A stretch of DNA of 64,000 bases from positions 1 through 64,000 of the forward strand of contig JAEUUO010000008.1 in NCBI GenBank assembly GCA_016787575.1, read 5' to 3'. The notes under the pieces were generated by a model that searched no databases, was not told where the DNA came from, and saw only the letters and a program-made list of their open reading frames with translations. Position 1 is the first letter of the stretch. Every line of letters starts with the position of its first letter. A program made the position numbers and the translations under genes. Below, in pieces: positions 34,255 through 46,800 of the stretch. This DNA is from Saprospiraceae bacterium. Its GTDB lineage: Bacteria > Bacteroidota > Bacteroidia > Chitinophagales > Saprospiraceae.

Positions 34255-35454
34255 ATGAAATACGATGTAATAATTGCCGGAGCTGGCATCGTTGGCGTCT
34301 CAACAGCCTACCAGCTTTTGAAAAGATCTCCGGATTTACGCATCGTATTGTTAGAAAAAGAAGTTGAGCCCGCTATGCACCAAACGGGCCACAATTCAGG
34401 AGTAATACACTCTGGAATTTATTACAAACCTGGCTCTTACAAGGCGTGGAATTGCATTCAAGGATATCACATGCTGCTTGAATATTGTAAACAACATAAA
34501 ATTCCATACAATTTAATTGGAAAACTAATTGTTGCTACCAAGGCACATGAAATTCCAAAACTTGATCAAATTTATAATAATGGAATTCAAAACGGACTAC
34601 AGAAATTACAGTTGTTGAATCAAGAACAAGTCACTGAAATCGAAGATCGCGTAAGTTGTTTAAAAGCCATTCTGATTCCACAATCTGGTATTGTTGACTA
34701 TAAACAAGTTGTAAAAAGTCTGGCGGTTGAAATCAGTAAATTCGGATCTCAGATTGATACAAATAAAAAAATTATAAACGTTTTTCCAAAAAACAATGAG
34801 TTAATAGTTCGTTGTGCTGATAAATCTGAATACGTCTCTGATTTTTTTATTAATTGTGCCGGCTTACAATCTGACCGCATCGCAAAAATGTGCGGAATTA
34901 AATTAAATTTTAAAATTGTACCATTTAAAGGCAATTATTTTAAATTGAATGATGCAAAAAAAAATATAGTAGAACGACTTATTTACCCGGTCCCTGATCC
35001 TCAGTTTCCATTTTTAGGAATTCATTATACTCGTATGATGAATGGAGATCAAACCTTAGGTCCAAATGCCGTTTTAGCTTTTGACCGGGAAGCTTATTTA
35101 AACAATGGCTTCAATTTTAAAGACAGCATGGATATTATAAATTTTCCAGGGTTCTGGAAAATGCTTGCAAAACATTGGAAAACGGGGATCTCTGAATATC
35201 GAAGGAATTATTCGAAAACATATTTTGCGGCAAAAGCCAGCGAAATGACCCCAGGAATAGATTCTAATGACCTTGAACCTGCCGGTTCCGGAATTCGAGC
35301 CCAAATTATTGACGACCATGGAATTCTAGTTGAAGATTTTGTAAGGATTCGAACCCAAAATATGATCCATGTCTGCAATGCACCATCACCTGCTGCAACT
35401 GCAGGCCTTTCAATAGGCAATCAAATTGCAGATTGGTATTTTGAAAAGGATTAA
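34255..35454 (+). CDS. lhgO: L-2-hydroxyglutarate oxidase
   Basis: Starting at ATG 34255 the 399-residue protein opens with the FAD-binding Rossmann motif DVIIAGAGIVGVSTAY, then the family-typical QTGHNSGVIHSGIYYKPGS, KAWNCIQGYHMLLEYC, and a C-terminal block GIRAQIIDDHGILVEDF followed by NAPSPAATAGLSIG. This fits LhgO/L2HGDH, which oxidises L-2-hydroxyglutarate to 2-oxoglutarate, clearing a by-product of malate dehydrogenase. The frame extends upstream to 34165 but that part overlaps the end of the preceding gene in another frame; the ATG at 34255 gives the canonical N-terminus. It lies 19 bases after the esterase. Confidence 0.92.
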   Translation: MKYDVIIAGAGIVGVSTAYQLLKRSPDLRIVLLEKEVEPAMHQTGHNSGVIHSGIYYKPGSYKAWNCIQGYHMLLEYCKQHKIPYNLIGKLIVATKAHEIPKLDQIYNNGIQNGLQKLQLLNQEQVTEIEDRVSCLKAILIPQSGIVDYKQVVKSLAVEISKFGSQIDTNKKIINVFPKNNELIVRCADKSEYVSDFFINCAGLQSDRIAKMCGIKLNFKIVPFKGNYFKLNDAKKNIVERLIYPVPDPQFPFLGIHYTRMMNGDQTLGPNAVLAFDREAYLNNGFNFKDSMDIINFPGFWKMLAKHWKTGISEYRRNYSKTYFAAKASEMTPGIDSNDLEPAGSGIRAQIIDDHGILVEDFVRIRTQNMIHVCNAPSPAATAGLSIGNQIADWYFEKD

Positions 35455-35480
35455 TTCAAACAGTTCCTTTGATTTGATTG

Positions 35481-35488
35481 TATCTTTG
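35481..35488 (+). promoter_or_regulatory. -7 box of the propionyl-CoA operon
   Basis: TATCTTTG matches TAnnTTTG and lies 14 bases before the ATG at 35503. It would drive the four-gene block from the biotin carrier to the mutase. A -33 element at proper distance is not clear. Confidence 0.45.
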
Positions 35489-35502
35489 CAAGCATTTTAG
35501 AT

Positions 35503-35991
35503 ATGAAAACAAATCCTACCTTCCAGGCTACTTGTAACAATACTAAGGTCCAAAAAAGCTTAGATGAAATTGAATCTATTTCTTTGCACAAAACGAATGA
35601 GAATCAATTTAACCTTTTACATAAAAACAGAAATTTCAATTTTCAATTATTAAACATTGATCTTGAAAACAGCCAGCTTGAATTAAAAAACGGAAATAAA
35701 ACAATCCGGATTCAAATTAACAGTCCGATTCAGCAATTAATTCAAACATTAGGATATCACGAAGGAAAAGCCAAACACACGGATGCTCTTATGGCTCCAA
35801 TGCCCGGAGTTGTTTTAGAAATTTTAACTAAACCAAATGCTTCAGTTTTGAAAGGAGACCCTTTGATTATACTGGAAGCCATGAAAATGGAGAATATTCT
35901 GCGCGCATCCCATGATGGAATCATAAAGGATATTTTAGTTTCAAAAGGCGAAAAAGTAGATAAAAATAAAATTCTCATTTCATTTATCTGA
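35503..35991 (+). CDS. Biotin carboxyl carrier protein of acyl-CoA carboxylase
   Basis: The 162-residue protein has a low-complexity N-terminal half and a C-terminal biotinyl domain: LMAPMPGVVLEIL, GDPLIILEAMKMENIL with the biotin-accepting Lys128, and GIIKDILVSKGEKVDKNKIL. It carries carboxybiotin between the carboxylase (37017 gene) and the carboxyltransferase (59324 gene) of a propionyl-CoA carboxylase. It is the first gene of the block and is followed four bases later by the mutase small subunit. Cytoplasmic. The alternative, oxaloacetate decarboxylase, is unlikely given the mutase neighbours. Confidence 0.9.
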   Translation: MKTNPTFQATCNNTKVQKSLDEIESISLHKTNENQFNLLHKNRNFNFQLLNIDLENSQLELKNGNKTIRIQINSPIQQLIQTLGYHEGKAKHTDALMAPMPGVVLEILTKPNASVLKGDPLIILEAMKMENILRASHDGIIKDILVSKGEKVDKNKILISFI

Positions 35992-35995
35992 GCAT

Positions 35996-37027
35996 ATGAA
36001 TTCAGATGCTACAAATTATAGCTGGCCTAAACAAAATTTTGATTCCTGGCTTGAGCAAATTAAAAAAGAAAATCCAAATCTGGATGTAGATCAGCTTGAC
36101 CGTAAAATTGATGATTCGATTGCAGTTAAAGCATTTCCTTTTTTTTCGAATGTAACAACTGCAAGCACAATCTTTTCAGAATCTCTAACAAACAGGCCAT
36201 GGAAATGTGGCATCAGTATTCACATAACAAATCCTAAGACAGATAATTCTTTTTTATTGCATGCTTTGGAAAACGGAGCTGACTATGTTCATTTTGACTG
36301 CCCTTCCTATCTAAATCAGGATCAACTAAACATCCTGTTAAAGGACGTTCAAATAGAATTCATCACTTCTCATTGGCAAGTCCAAAATGATGAATCCTTC
36401 CAATTTATAAAAAACTACTTAAAAGACAAATCTCAAAAAGCAACATTTTTTATTAGCCAATTACATTCGGAACAGTTAGCATTATCAAATTCACGATGCA
36501 TTTCCTTAGTTATTTACAATACAGAAAGCTGGGGCAAGGCTTTGTCGCAACTCTTAGCTTCTCTTTCAAAAGCTGCATCCCAGGTCGAGAATATAATATT
36601 TACAATTATTCTGGGAAATGATTTTATCTTAAATATTTCAGCAGTTCGGGCACTTAAATTAGTACTGGTCAAACTTGAATTGGTTTTGCAAACTTCCTTG
36701 AATCCTTATTTTGAACTTACAGTAGATCCAAATATATTGGGCAATTCCATTCACTCAAACTTGATTCGTATGTCAAGCATCGCACTTTCTGCAGCACTTA
36801 CCAATCCAGATGCACTGATATTACCACCAGCAGATCAATCACAGGAAATAAAAAATAGTAAATGGTTGCGTTCATCCATTCATCTCATGCAAATATTACA
36901 ACATGAGTCATTTTTAAATCGCACGCTGGATCCATTAGCGGGTTCGTATTGCATTGAAGATTTAACTGAACAAATTGCAAGACAATTGTGGGATTCTATA
37001 CAATTAAATATAAGCCATGATTCGTAA
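35996..37027 (+). CDS. mutA: Methylmalonyl-CoA mutase small (catalytically inactive) subunit, short form
   Basis: The 343-residue protein matches the TIM-barrel half of MCM beta subunits: WPKQNFDSWLEQIKKE, IAVKAFPFFSNV, the NRPWKCGISIHI segment and NRTLDPLAGSYCIEDLTEQIA near the end. It is shorter than the usual ~450-650 residues and ends without any B12-binding domain. In heterodimeric MCM the small subunit does not bind B12, so loss of that domain may be tolerable. Its end overlaps the carboxylase start by 11 bases. The large subunit lies one gene further on. It may be a structural partner of the large subunit. Confidence 0.82.
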   Translation: MNSDATNYSWPKQNFDSWLEQIKKENPNLDVDQLDRKIDDSIAVKAFPFFSNVTTASTIFSESLTNRPWKCGISIHITNPKTDNSFLLHALENGADYVHFDCPSYLNQDQLNILLKDVQIEFITSHWQVQNDESFQFIKNYLKDKSQKATFFISQLHSEQLALSNSRCISLVIYNTESWGKALSQLLASLSKAASQVENIIFTIILGNDFILNISAVRALKLVLVKLELVLQTSLNPYFELTVDPNILGNSIHSNLIRMSSIALSAALTNPDALILPPADQSQEIKNSKWLRSSIHLMQILQHESFLNRTLDPLAGSYCIEDLTEQIARQLWDSIQLNISHDS

Positions 37028-38501
37028 AATTTTAATAGCAAATAGAGGAGAAATAGCATTGCGAATTATACGCACTGCAAAAATTATGGGTATTAAAACT
37101 GTCGCAGTATTTAGTGAAGCTGATCGCTTAGCCAGACATACCCTGGCTGCTGATGAAGCCGTCTACATTGGTGAATCTGCATCCAGAGATTCATATTTAA
37201 AAATGGATCGCATCTTACAGGCAGCAAAAGATACCCACTCAGACGCCATTCATCCGGGATATGGATTTTTAAGTGAAAACCCGGCATTTGCAAAATTGGT
37301 TGAATCTTCTTCAATAAAATTTATTGGGCCTCCTGCTTCTGCAATGGAAAAAATGGGAAGTAAGATAGGCGCAAAACAGACTGCAGCTAAAATGAACGTT
37401 CCATTGGTTCCCGGAACGGATCATGCAATCCAATCATTAGAAGAAGCTAAAACTATTGCTGATCAAATCGGATTTCCACTTTTGATAAAAGCATCTGCAG
37501 GCGGTGGAGGTAAAGGTATGCGAATCGTACATTCCAAAGATGAATTGGAACTGCAATTAAAATCTGCCGGAAATGAAGCCATGGCTTCATTTGGTGATTC
37601 TTCTGTATTTATTGAAAAATATATTTCCAAACCAAGGCATATTGAAATTCAAATTTTTACAGATTCATTTGGAAATGGCATTCATTTATTTGAACGCGAA
37701 TGCAGCATTCAAAGAAGACATCAAAAAATAATTGAAGAAGCTCCTTCAAGCTGTCTAACGCCGGAACTTCGAGAAAAAATGGGACAAGATGCCCTTAAGC
37801 TTGCACTGGCTTGTGGCTATATTGGTGCAGGAACTGTCGAGTTTTTAGCAGATGAACATCTAAATTACTATTTTCTTGAAATGAACACACGTCTGCAAGT
37901 TGAACACACCGTAACCGAAATGATTTCTGGTATTGATCTGGTTCAATTGCAGATTGAGATCGCAGATGGTAAAAAATTGACTTTAAATCAACAGGACCTA
38001 AAGATCAATGGTCACAGTATCGAACTTAGAATTTGCGCTGAGGATCCATTGAATCAATTTTTACCAAGCACCGGAATTTTAGAATTGTATCAACCGCCGT
38101 CAGGAAATGCAATCCGTCTAGATGACGCTTATGCTCAGGGTATGGAAATTCCTTTGCACTACGATCCATTAATTGGGAAATTAATTTCTCATGGAAGCAA
38201 TAGACTGGATGCAATCGATAAATTAAAATCAGCCATTGATCAATTTAAAATCAAAGGAATTGAAACTACTCTTGATTTTGGAACGTATGTATTAAATCAT
38301 CCTGAATTTATTAGTGGGGAATTTGATACAGGCTTTATTCAAAAAAATTACGATGGCTATCTTGCTATGCACAATGATCCTGAATTAGAGGAAGCTGCTG
38401 CATTAGCTGCTTTAAAAATTTATTTCGTTGAAACCAATAAACCGAAAATCAGTACAGGACAAATTACAGATTGGAAAACCAAGCGAAAAACTTACAATTA
38501 A
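37017..38501 (+). CDS. Biotin carboxylase subunit of propionyl-CoA/acyl-CoA carboxylase
   Basis: The 494-residue protein has a full biotin-carboxylase plan: ILIANRGEIALRIIR, HPGYGFLSENPAF, the ATP-grasp glycine loop ASAGGGGKGMRIV, FERECSIQRRHQKIIEEAPS, FLEMNTRLQVEHTVTEMI (catalytic Glu/Asn/Arg) and HSIELRICAEDP. It carboxylates biotin using ATP and bicarbonate. Length is that of stand-alone AccC/PccA without carrier domain, consistent with a separate carrier gene upstream. The neighbouring mutase genes indicate propionyl-CoA carboxylase rather than acetyl-CoA carboxylase. Start overlaps mutA. Confidence 0.93.
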   Translation: MIRKILIANRGEIALRIIRTAKIMGIKTVAVFSEADRLARHTLAADEAVYIGESASRDSYLKMDRILQAAKDTHSDAIHPGYGFLSENPAFAKLVESSSIKFIGPPASAMEKMGSKIGAKQTAAKMNVPLVPGTDHAIQSLEEAKTIADQIGFPLLIKASAGGGGKGMRIVHSKDELELQLKSAGNEAMASFGDSSVFIEKYISKPRHIEIQIFTDSFGNGIHLFERECSIQRRHQKIIEEAPSSCLTPELREKMGQDALKLALACGYIGAGTVEFLADEHLNYYFLEMNTRLQVEHTVTEMISGIDLVQLQIEIADGKKLTLNQQDLKINGHSIELRICAEDPLNQFLPSTGILELYQPPSGNAIRLDDAYAQGMEIPLHYDPLIGKLISHGSNRLDAIDKLKSAIDQFKIKGIETTLDFGTYVLNHPEFISGEFDTGFIQKNYDGYLAMHNDPELEEAAALAALKIYFVETNKPKISTGQITDWKTKRKTYN

Positions 38502-38508
38502 TTGATGC

Positions 38509-40638
38509 ATGATTGATTTAAAAAAAATCAAGGATATAAAATGGAGTCGTCCAGATCTTCCGGTTCCTGATGCCATTCAAGAATTTGAAACCTCTGAATC
38601 GATTGCAATTAAATCTTTTTTAGATCAATCCAAATTAAACGAAAATTATAAATACTATGTATCCGGAATCGCTCCATTTTTAAGGGGTCCGTATGCAAGC
38701 ATGTATTTAAATCAAGCCTGGACGATTCGACAATATGCCGGATTTTCCAATGCAAAGGATAGCAATGAATTTTATAAAAAAAATCTTGCCGCCGGACAAA
38801 AAGGATTATCCATTGCTTTCGATTTGGCAACTCATAGAGGGTATGATTCTGATCATCCACGCGTTCGTGGAGATGTAGGAAAAGCTGGAGTTGCAATTGA
38901 CAGCATCGAAGACATGAAAATTCTCTTTGATCAAATTCCTTTGGATCAGATTTCCGTTTCTATGACCATGAATGGAGCTGTGCTTCCCATTCTAGCATTT
39001 TACATTGCCTTGGCTGAAGAGCAAAACATTCCAAGCTATAAGCTTTCCGGTACCATTCAAAATGACATCCTGAAGGAATTTATGGTTCGAAACACCTACA
39101 TCTATCCTCCGGAGCCCTCTATGAATATTGTTTCGGATATTTTTAAATATTGTTCAGCCCATCTCCCTAAATTTAACTGCATTAGCGTCAGTGGTTATCA
39201 CATGCAGGAAGCAGGTGCATCTGCAGATATTGAATTGGCATACACCTTGGCAGATGGTTTGGAATACATACGAACCGGCTTAAAAGCTGGATTAGACATT
39301 GATGATTTTGCTCCAAGGATTTCTTTTTTCTTTGGAATCGGAATGAACTTTATGATGGAAATTGCCAAACTAAGAGCTGCCAGGTTGTTATGGGCTGAAT
39401 TGGTTGCTGGTTTCAATCCTAAAAATTCAAAATCTCTTGCACTAAGAACTCATTGTCAAACATCTGGTTGGAGTCTCACCGAACAAGAACCTTACAATAA
39501 TATAGCTCGGACTTGCATTGAAGCATTAGCTGCTGTTTTTGGTGGCACACAATCATTGCATACGAATTCATTGGATGAAGCCATTGCTTTGCCTAGTGAA
39601 TTTTCTGCAGCCATCGCCAGAGAAACTCAATTATATATTCAAAGAGAAACAAATATTTGTAACTCAGTCGATCCAATGGGTGGATCCTATCAAATAGAAT
39701 ACCTAACTCAAGAACTATATACAAAGAGCAAAAAGTTAATTCAAGAAATTGAAGAATTGGGAGGTATGACGAAAGCCATTCAAATTGGATTGCCCAAATT
39801 AAAAATTGAAGAAGCTGCGACCAGAAAACAAGCACGCATTGATTCAGGTATAGATTCCATTATTGGAGTTAATCTGTATAATAAAAAACAAGAAGCATCT
39901 GATTTTGAAATTCTTGAAGTTGACAATACACGAGTTCGGGATGAGCAAATCGAACTCTTAAACAAAATAAGATTAAACAGAGATACAAATTTGGTTCAAT
40001 CTTGCTTGAATGAATTAGAAGGCATTGCACGAACTGGAAACGGAAATTTACTTGAATGTTGCATTCGGGCAGCAAAGGCTCGTGCCAGTCTTGGAGAGAT
40101 CAGCCAGGCCCTTGAAAATGTATACGGAAGATATTCATCCGATCCAAAAATTGTTTCTGGTGTATATTTCAGAAGTTTTCAGGAAAAACCTATGATGAAT
40201 GAAGTTATAAAACTGTCCGACGAATTTGCAAAATATGAAGGCAGGCGGCCTCGTATTTTGATTGCAAAATTAGGACAGGATGGGCACGACCGAGGCTCAC
40301 GCATTGTTGCAACCGGTTTTGCCGATCTTGGTTTTGATGTGGACATTGGTCCTTTGTTTCAAACTCCCTCAGAAGTTGCAAAACAAGCAGCCGAAAATGA
40401 TGTCCATGTTATTGGGATCTCGTCTCTAACAGCAGGTCATAAAACCCTGGTCCCAGAATTAATCCAAGAACTTAAACAATTAAACCGACCAGATATCCTG
40501 GTTGTAGTTGGTGGAATTATACCCGAAAAAGATTTTGAATTTTTATACAAACAAGGTGTAATTGCAATTTTTGGGCCGGGCACACCGGTTCCTGATGCAG
40601 CTAAAACAGTCCTTCTTAAATTGCTTGCAAGGGTATAG
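38509..40638 (+). CDS. mutB: Methylmalonyl-CoA mutase large subunit
   Basis: The 709-residue enzyme has the TIM-barrel domain with [51 protein letters not shown], the [12 protein letters not shown] and [19 protein letters not shown] segments, and a C-terminal B12-binding domain with the lower-axial-ligand motif GQDGHDRG (His593) and [12 protein letters not shown]. It isomerises methylmalonyl-CoA and succinyl-CoA using adenosylcobalamin. No methylmalonyl-CoA epimerase or MeaB chaperone gene is in the window. It ends the block opened at 35503 and is followed by a bidirectional terminator. Confidence 0.95.
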   Translation: MIDLKKIKDIKWSRPDLPVPDAIQEFETSESIAIKSFLDQSKLNENYKYYVSGIAPFLRGPYASMYLNQAWTIRQYAGFSNAKDSNEFYKKNLAAGQKGLSIAFDLATHRGYDSDHPRVRGDVGKAGVAIDSIEDMKILFDQIPLDQISVSMTMNGAVLPILAFYIALAEEQNIPSYKLSGTIQNDILKEFMVRNTYIYPPEPSMNIVSDIFKYCSAHLPKFNCISVSGYHMQEAGASADIELAYTLADGLEYIRTGLKAGLDIDDFAPRISFFFGIGMNFMMEIAKLRAARLLWAELVAGFNPKNSKSLALRTHCQTSGWSLTEQEPYNNIARTCIEALAAVFGGTQSLHTNSLDEAIALPSEFSAAIARETQLYIQRETNICNSVDPMGGSYQIEYLTQELYTKSKKLIQEIEELGGMTKAIQIGLPKLKIEEAATRKQARIDSGIDSIIGVNLYNKKQEASDFEILEVDNTRVRDEQIELLNKIRLNRDTNLVQSCLNELEGIARTGNGNLLECCIRAAKARASLGEISQALENVYGRYSSDPKIVSGVYFRSFQEKPMMNEVIKLSDEFAKYEGRRPRILIAKLGQDGHDRGSRIVATGFADLGFDVDIGPLFQTPSEVAKQAAENDVHVIGISSLTAGHKTLVPELIQELKQLNRPDILVVVGGIIPEKDFEFLYKQGVIAIFGPGTPVPDAAKTVLLKLLARV

Positions 40639-40815
40639 CTAAAACCTTTTAGCTGGTTAGCTTTTGAAAATTTAAATTAATTGCAACGACCATGCAATCA
40701 ACAGGGATGTTGATGAAATTTGGTTGCCTCATTTTCAAGTGGAATATACTTTTCAATGTTCTAACTGTTTTAGCCAGAATTATTCCTCACAACTAAATTA
40801 TCCAGCAGATTCATA

Positions 40816-40859
40816 ATAAAATAAAAAGGCTGCCCTAATGGACAGCCTTTTTATTTTAT
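40816..40859. terminator. Bidirectional rho-independent terminator
   Basis: Arms ATAAAATAAAAAGGCTG and CAGCCTTTTTATTTTAT are perfect 17-bp reverse complements around a 10-base loop, giving a GC-rich stem core flanked by A and T tracts on both strands. It lies between the convergent mutB and giant-protein genes and can stop transcription from both sides. The rest of 40639-40875 shows nothing else. Confidence 0.9.
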
Positions 40860-40875
40860 AGACTAAAAGAATTGT

Positions 40876-43800
40876 TTATTTCAATTTAGTCATTCGCTTA
40901 GTTGCTGTATGTCCTGCACCATCTAATTGATAGTAAAGCACACCTGAGTTTTCAATCTCATCTTTTTCGATTTTCAAGGTATTTAAACCTTTAACACCTT
41001 TGATATCATAAACCCGAACAACTTTTCCTGTAACGTCATAAATAGTCAATAAAGCAGGGCCGGCATTTGGTAATCTGAAGCTAATTGAAGTTTCTACTTC
41101 AAATGGGTTTGGTGAATTTTGGTATAACTCAAATACACCACTTTCAACCACTCCATTGTTTGTACGAACTCCCAAATCAACTCCTTTAATATCCAATGCT
41201 GCATTGTAAGCTTCTGCGGTAGTAATGTCGCTAGTAATTGCTAACAATTCTTCAATATTAACATCCTTCATTGCTGTAAATGTCAATGAGAACAATACTT
41301 CGTCTTTACCAAAGCTCAATCCTTCTTTATTATTCCAGCTGGTAGTAATGATTCCGTTTTCAAGAGATTTCATTCCGAAATTAGACTCATCAACATTAAG
41401 AACGCCAGCTTTCAAGCCATTATAAATCATAGCCTCCTGATCAAATTTCAATGTAAACTGATAACCTGCGATGTCTTTGAAGTTACTTGATTTGAACTCA
41501 ATAGTATATTCTTCGCCTGCTTTCAATTTTCCGCTTTCAATTTCAAGATGAAGCTGATCGTTGTGTCTGCTTGATATTCCAGAGAAGTTATGTGCCTGAG
41601 CGTTGTTGGTAACATCACCCATTTTAATAGCAACAAAATCTTCATTGTGTTTACCAGCATCCGGCATTGCAATAACTGCTTCTCTAGGTGCTTTGAATGG
41701 ATAAGTAGGATCAATAAATGCATAAGCCTTTGGAACAAATGTCCAGGACTGTACCTTACTGAACTCTGAAGTAATACCCAAGATCAATCTTCTGATTTCA
41801 GAAACGTCTGCAGAAGTAATTGTAGCACTGTTGTTAACGTCAGCTGCAATCAGTTTGTAAGGACTGTTTAAGCTTTCGATTCCAAGAATATGTCTTTGAA
41901 TCTTAACGATATCAGCAGTTGATACTCCATTAATAGGATTGTCAGTTCTGAATGGTCTTACAACATATTCAGAAGCTGGACCGTAATCCAAATCTCCAAA
42001 CATGAAGTGTCCATCAGAATGCGTAATTACTTGTTTCTTCATAGTCGGACCTACATACATTTGGACATCGCCAAACTCAGTTTCATCACCTTTCTCTGTT
42101 TTCAAGTCTCCAGTGATTCTTCCTTTTGCATTTCCGGTATTCGGACAAACGTCTTGATTGTCTTGTACGATGATTACTGTTTTGCAGTAGTCTGTATTGC
42201 CTTCCTCATCTTCTACCCACATTTGAACATCTACCAACAACTCGTCATTTGCACCTGCTGCTACGAAATCATCACAGCAAATTGTTATGCTGGTTGCATT
42301 TGGATCTCCATTGAAATAGAATAATAAGTCATCTTGATCTGTACAGTTGTCATAACTTCCTCTATCCAAATCTTTTGCCCAGATTGTTACGCACTTGCTT
42401 GTTGGCATTGGTACGGTAATTACTCCAGTCAAACAATATGGTGTTGGTGCTTTGCAATCTTTGATTTCAAACAATTGGCATAATGTACCTATGTTTCCAC
42501 AACCATCTTCTACAAACCAGCAGATCTTATGGATACCAACTGGATAGTTACCACTTGCATCGAATGGATTGTTTTCATCGTCAGCAGCTGGGTTATGGTG
42601 GAACAATGGTGTACGACCAGCAGCAAACTCTTTACGAGTTAATGGACCTACTTTATAGTCATATCCTGAATGTTGTCCTATACCATCATTGAATAAATCA
42701 ATCTTATAATCATAGAATAACCAATCCAATGGGCTGCAATTATCAGTTGCATCTGCAGTTATGCTCAAGTGACCATAGCAAATGTTGTTAGTTGCATTTT
42801 TAACTGCTGGTTCGCAGTCTCCAACGCTGATACTTACAACTGGTTTGTCAGTGTCATGTACTTTGATAATCTGTAAATATTCCCAACGACCTTTTGTAGG
42901 ATCAATGCTTGGATCGTACTGACACCAGTCAATTACTGTCCAATGACGCAATACTTTGAAGCAAGCATCTGGTTCGATTGTGAATATTTCATCCACATAC
43001 TCGATACTGATTAACGAACAAAGATCATCTGCACCGTTTTCAATAACTGGTCTTCCTAACAATGGATTGTCTGGGCTGATGTCAGCTCCACAACCGTCAA
43101 TAGTTGTAGCTTGACCTGTACAGTTACCTGGCCAGGTAATGTCATCATCCGGATCGCAGTTATCAGCTCCATTGATATAGAATGGATCGCAATCAACAAC
43201 CCAGATAATCTGAGTTCCTGTTACACTTACTCCATTTGGTCCACGAGCTACGATTGTACGGGTAATTTGACCTTGACCGCACTCTCTGTTATCGTTAACA
43301 CTAATGGTTGGTGTATTGCCGCAATTGCTTAACACATATCCGTCAAATCCCCAAACCAATTCGTATTTTCTGTCATAATGAGCTGTATCAAACAAGCTTC
43401 TGTAATAATCACAAGCTCTGTTCCAAGCTGGTGGGTTAGATGGTGGTGCACCAGGTACATAACCAGGATATCCGGTAATGTCATTGCGTACACAGTAATT
43501 GTAGCATACTAAGTCGTTTGTTACTACTTTATGACGATCACCTAAATCTGTTACAACGCGTCCAAATGTTGGATCATTTGGATCATCTAATTTATCCACA
43601 TCAAACCAGAACCAGCAGCTCACTACGATATTTGGTGGTGGAACTACTGTAGGTACTCCTTTATCCTGAACTTCGATTTCAATCATACAGTCACTGTAGT
43701 GACCAAATAAATTGCCATTTTGATTCATTCTGCTTGGAGCAATTGGACCGTCACCTGGTTCAACATCAAATACTCTTAACACAACCATGATTTTCTTGCC

Positions 43801-46800
43801 AACATCAGAGCAGCAGAATTTAACATGGTCATCAAAATAAATCTGATTGCCATCTAAAATTGGATTGTCATCACCGTTAACACCGGCACAGTTAGTACCA
43901 TTGTCAGCCTGATTTGCATTGCTACCATTGTTGGTTCCTCTTAACTGATCCATACGGATCGCTTTAAAGAATACATGGGCTTTGCAATTATCAAATGAGC
44001 CATCATTAATGTCTTCAGCGAAAATCTTTCCATAGTTATCACCTGCAGATTGATTGCCGGAAATACTAACCACGATATTTCTATCACACACAGCTACTGG
44101 AGGTGTGTTGTCGATAACGTTTACTTTGATTGATTTTTCTGTTTTATTACCACAAGCATCTTGTGCTGTGATGATAACATTATGAACTCCTAATTTCATA
44201 TTGATAATGATCCAGCTTCCATCTGCTTGTTGGATTGGTGTACCAGTCCATGAGCGAACAGTATAACTTACTGAATCAGAACAATTGTCTGTAATCCATG
44301 GGAATGGAACTTCCCATGTACCATCACAAGTCCAAGGACCTGTACCTACGATTACTGTATCAGGATAAGCAACTTTTGGTCCTTCCTGATCTAATACTTT
44401 TATTACTTGAATGTATTCAACAGGGTTAACACCAGCTAATGGTGGTAAACACATGTTTCTTACTTTCCAGTAACGAAGAATTTCATAACCGTTTGCACAA
44501 ACATCGTATACCTCATCATCATATCTGATAGAGAGATTACATTCTTTATTGTCCTTGCTTAATGGTTGACCACCCAATGATGGAATACCTGTACCTAACC
44601 ATTTTACAACCTGATTTGGTCCCCAGCATGCACCACTGTTTCTCCAGTTTGGATGCTCATCGTAATAAATTGGACTTGGGTTTGGATGTTGGTCATTTAC
44701 ACCACCTTCCAAATAATTCCAACCTAAACGTTTAGGAATTCTATCTCCACTTAAATCTCTTGTAAATGGATCTACTATACTTGGGTCTCCACCGGTTGCA
44801 TACCAGTAAGCGCTATCCAACAAATATCCATCAACACAATATGGTGAAGGCAGGATATGTGGAGTAACGTCTTTATCGTAACGTTTTTCATTACATTTTA
44901 ATGCTGGTAAATCCAGATTGTCATAACTACGTGGCCACTCAATTGCACTCAAATCAAATCCTCTTACGCGGATGGTTTGAGTACACTGTGATCCATTGCC
45001 CAATTCATTGGTAACAGTAAATGTTCTGTGTATAATAAATGCAATTGGGAAGTCGCAGTCTTTTGCTTTTTCAATTACATCATCCCAATGGATGTCGTAA
45101 TCAAATACGCAAGTTGTAATTATCGGATTACCTAATACAGATGGATCCAATGAAGAATTACATGGAACTGTAGTATCTCTTGGACAAGAAATTGAAGGAG
45201 TTGCTTTGTATTCAATACAAACTTTGCTCCAGCATTTATTTCCTGTTGTTGGGTCAATTACGGTCACTTTAAAGCATCTTCCGATGTCAGCCGTAGTAAA
45301 GTTGTTACTATGTCTTGCACCAGTAATCCAATCTTCTATTATTAATGTGAATTTGTCTTTACAACCATAGTTGATACCAGCTAACAATTCATCAGCTGTT
45401 AAGGTACCGGTACAATTTGGTCCTAAAGAGAAATTAATCTGATCGTGACAAGATAAGTCAGTTCCATTTGGTCTAAACTCATTAACTGTGATCGTCCACA
45501 TACATACTGAACTGTTACCAGCTCTGTCGGTAATAGTCGCTGTAATTTTATGTACACCAATACTCAATTGAGAATTTAATGGTGGATTTACAACCAAACG
45601 GGTAGAATCACAATTTTCAAACCAGTTTAATGCTGGATTGACTTCCAGGAATGCAAAACACTCACCACCAAGAAGATTTATGGTGTAGTCTTTTGGACAA
45701 TTCAGGAATACTGGTCTTTGTGTATCGCGAACAGTTACTTTAAACTCACAGGTTCCAGTATTACCAGACATATCTGTCAATGTATAAACTACACGAGTCA
45801 TTCCTACATCAAAACGCTGTGTAGTTTTAGAACCATTTGCTACGCGACCTCCTGTTGGAACTTTTGGCAATGGAGCACCTGCCATTGGAACTGGAATGTA
45901 TTGTACATCCACAGTACCCATACAACAGTTGTCCATAACATCTGGATGGATCCACATTAAGTCAGCAGCACACAAGTTTGGTATATTGCTAATAATCGTA
46001 TCTCTTTGAGCATATGCTCTTTGAGCGATAATTGTCAATGACCATGAACTCAATGTAAGAGAACTTGGTGCAGCAGTATTGTTTTCAACTTCAAGTCTCC
46101 AGGTTCCTACAGGTGATTTTGGACATAATGCTGCAAGAGGTTGATCTGGTTTATAGTTCAAACCAGTACCTAATGTAGCACAATTTGCCGCATTGATCTT
46201 TGTAGGATCTAAATCTGAAATTCTGAAAGCATTGATATTGGTAGTACCATTACAATTGCCATCATTCCACAATCTGATTCTTGTTCCATCTGGATGGATC
46301 AAGGTCACCTCTGAATTAGCAAAATTTGTAATAGATAAATTTAAGTTTCTAACCCAAACATCAAGGATTTTAGTAGCAGGAAGTGCTGGAACTGTTAAGC
46401 TAAAGCTTGTACAGCTAGGGCCTGAAGCTGTTCCGGTCAATCCTGAGAACGTAACGGTATCATTAGTAGCACAAACTGGAGTTTCAGTATCTCTAACCAA
46501 TACATTGAAACAACAAGTCGCTTTTTGAGCTGCAATTGTTTGCATTGAAGTAGTCAAACCATTTGATGGGAATACAAATGGAACTAATATTGGATTAACT
46601 GTACCGATACTAGAAGGCTCACAAGCCTCTGCCAATCTCCAATCGTCTGCAATATTTCTGTCAAAAATGGTCCATCTATAATATGATCCGCGATCATTGT
46701 TTGTTGCACTGGTTCCACTCCAACCAGCAGCTGTCATTGCAGGTGTACCTTGACCAGTGATATTATAACCATTGGTAGTAACCGCATCCACGTTGCGTAA

